DNA of 64,000 nt from Paramacrobiotus metropolitanus. Taxonomy: Eukaryota; Tardigrada; Eutardigrada; Parachela; Macrobiotidae. Both the position numbers and the translations under genes were made by a program. The stretch covers positions 248,001 through 312,000 of the forward strand of contig NW_026570253.1 in the NCBI RefSeq assembly GCF_019649055.1. The letters are read 5' to 3'. Each line of letters begins with the position of its first letter. The stretch's first letter is position 1. Shown here one piece after another: positions 62,972 to 64,000 of the stretch. The notes under the pieces were generated by a model, which saw only the letters and a program-made list of their open reading frames with translations, had not been told where the DNA came from and ran no database searches.

Positions 62972-63731
62972 ATAATTCCTGTTCGGTAGGGGTATCTGGG
63001 ATGGAGGGTTCTTTTCGAAGAGATTTTGTCTCGATCCACTCGACCGCCATCCGAAGCTGGTGTTTCTCCTGCACCGTTGCGGTTGACGGGTCTTTCTTAA
63101 CCAGGCCCTCTGCGAGCTTTATGTAAGCTCGGAGGTCGGCAATTTTGGTCAAGGCCCTTGGTTCGGTGCCCAGCAAGACGCGTTCGTAAATTGTCCGAAG
63201 CGTGTCTTTGCCTTCAAGGGATGGCTTTCCAAGCTGCTTCTGTCTGCTTGGATTCCTCCGTCTGAGTGCCATTGCTTGATACTTCCCGTCCCATTTTTGG
63301 GGAACTTTTTGTTCCGCCATTAAAGGTTCGTTCTGGATCAGGGCTTTTAGTCGCTCCAGGATGTTAATGAGCCGTTGAGCTTCGTCGTCCGTTGTTGGTC
63401 GACCTCGGCTGCTAAGGCGTTCTGCCGAGTAGATGGCTCTATCCAGGTCAGCAAGTCGTTGTGCGTTGCCGATTACCTCGCCTAAGTCCATAATGTGTTC
63501 ATCCATGGTCCATACCTGGCGAAGTCGTCTGGCCTCGTGCAGCGTGGAAGCGATGGCCACGGGGTCGGGTATCCGTAGTTGTTCGGATCGCCCTTCTGAC
63601 GCTTCTAAGTTTTGGGAATACTGGGGGTACTGGTCCATTAACTGCCGAAGGTGAGCTATCTTTGGTGGAAGGTCGCTAAGGGCAGTTGTTCCTTGGGATG
63701 CCGTTCTTGATCGCGTGTTGGATCTGGGCAT
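62784..63731 (-). CDS. giant coding region, frame segment B (helical repeats)
   Basis: About 250 meaningful codons of helical sequence. LADLDRAIYSAERLSSRG and KIADLRAYIKLAEGLVKKD look like two copies of one helical unit, spaced by charged linkers. The last 60 or so codons of this frame overlap segment C and are probably out of frame. It takes over from segment A near 63700. Confidence 0.4.
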   Translation of the reverse strand: MPRSNTRSRTASQGTTALSDLPPKIAHLRQLMDQYPQYSQNLEASEGRSEQLRIPDPVAIASTLHEARRLRQVWTMDEHIMDLGEVIGNAQRLADLDRAIYSAERLSSRGRPTTDDEAQRLINILERLKALIQNEPLMAEQKVPQKWDGKYQAMALRRRNPSRQKQLGKPSLEGKDTLRTIYERVLLGTEPRALTKIADLRAYIKLAEGLVKKDPSTATVQEKHQLRMAVEWIETKSLRKEPSIPDTPTEQELCGIPGLLHTVSKSSDVAEDGPAQQSTGRPPNPDIHPHFGWMGPARRPSTGICTPDAHGPRCH

Positions 63732-64000
63732 TGGTTTTCTTAATATCTTGGGAGTCCCTTCCCAGTCGGGTTGACTCGTGCAGTTCGAGTCTCCGATCTT
63801 GTCCGACCGCCTCCATGCGGGTCATCATTATGTCTGATACCCGCTGGAGGTACTGTAGTTCCTGTATAATCGGATCTACTACCGCCTCCTGTTGGGCCGG
63901 TGGGTTCGGTGCTGGTTGAGGTTGCACGTTCGGCATATTGGGCACCGTAGCTGGCGAGGTCGGACTCGGCTGAACCGGTTGTATCTGCTGAGTCGGGGGA
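63676..64000 (-). CDS. giant coding region, frame segment A, open at window edge
   Basis: The most upstream visible part. The frame is open through the right edge of the window, so the true start lies outside. It is Pro/Gln/Thr-rich (SPTSPATVPNMPNVQPQPAP), followed by a helical stretch (IIQELQYLQRVSDIMMTRME). Confidence 0.4.
   Translation of the reverse strand, partial: PPTQQIQPVQPSPTSPATVPNMPNVQPQPAPNPPAQQEAVVDPIIQELQYLQRVSDIMMTRMEAVGQDRRLELHESTRLGRDSQDIKKTNAQIQHAIKNGIPRNNCP

Larger units (their letters stand above)
50960..64000 (-). mobile_element. unidentified large element or repetitive locus rich in GGTCGG
   Basis: The region is set apart by higher GC, very dense GGTCGG/CCGACC words and no recognisable conserved gene. 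It has two parts: a non-coding array of short inverted repeats (50.96-54.96 kb) and a giant minus-strand coding region (54.96 kb to the window edge) whose 3' end faces the array. No reverse transcriptase, integrase, transposase or terminal repeat is visible inside the window, so calling it mobile is inference from composition, repetition and decay-like frame changes. A lineage-specific giant repetitive gene with a structured 3' region is the main alternative. Confidence 0.35.

Noticed and set aside
55102-63919. Plus-strand frames opposite the giant coding region
   Set aside because: They are antisense shadows of the high-GC minus-strand frames and encode Cys/Arg/Val-rich sequence without domains.
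54963-64000. A retrovirus-like or Polinton-type element
   Set aside because: No reverse transcriptase, integrase, protease, polymerase B or terminal repeats could be seen; the coding part inside the window matches none of these.

Overview
The window is nuclear DNA of an animal. About 50 kb is a gene-dense, roughly 40% GC stretch of ordinary single-copy metazoan genes, split by short GT-AG introns, mostly 100-700 bases. I traced twelve genes exon by exon; in every one all reading phases join cleanly. A compact genome and a pinocchio-type gene suggest a small ecdysozoan invertebrate. Tardigrade is a guess; I cannot fix the phylum from sequence alone.

Layout, left to right: TMEM184 (minus, 1902-5175); HSBP1 (plus, 7910-9347); an ESCO/Eco1 cohesin acetyltransferase (plus, 10325-12585) with a perfect 207-bp palindrome in its first intron; L-lactate dehydrogenase (minus, 13156-16762); TDP2 (minus, 17629-20289); NUDT16 (plus, 21370-22324); an SLC35F3/F4-type carrier (minus, 23039-25629); an SLC17 anion transporter (plus, 27356-30664); FAM120/constitutive coactivator of PPAR-gamma (plus, 31373-35799); ribosomal protein S9 (minus, 36869-38094); TMEM242 (plus, 38844-39335); complex I subunit NDUFA1 (minus, 40170-40951); a foldback element (about 41465-42057); and a pinocchio-like cysteine-rich protein (plus, 44204-49713) with a TATA promoter at 43577. 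Neighbours are mostly divergent or convergent pairs. They do not form one pathway, although TDP2 and ESCO both serve chromosome maintenance and NDUFA1 and TMEM242 are both mitochondrial.

From about 51 kb to the right edge the character changes sharply. GC rises, the hexamer GGTCGG/CCGACC becomes extremely common, and no conserved gene is recognisable. The part from 51.0 to 54.96 kb is non-coding and packed with short inverted repeats. Several share the spacer TTCTGTG while their arms change in a compensated way. The part from 54.96 to 64.0 kb carries, on the minus strand, what looks like one giant coding region of about 3000 codons. It is broken by about nine frame changes but almost free of in-frame stops, and it runs off the window. 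It encodes coiled-coil modules, Pro/Thr/Gln-rich linkers, an acidic tract and a possible zinc ribbon. I read this as one unidentified large element or repetitive locus. It is the best candidate here for something undescribed.
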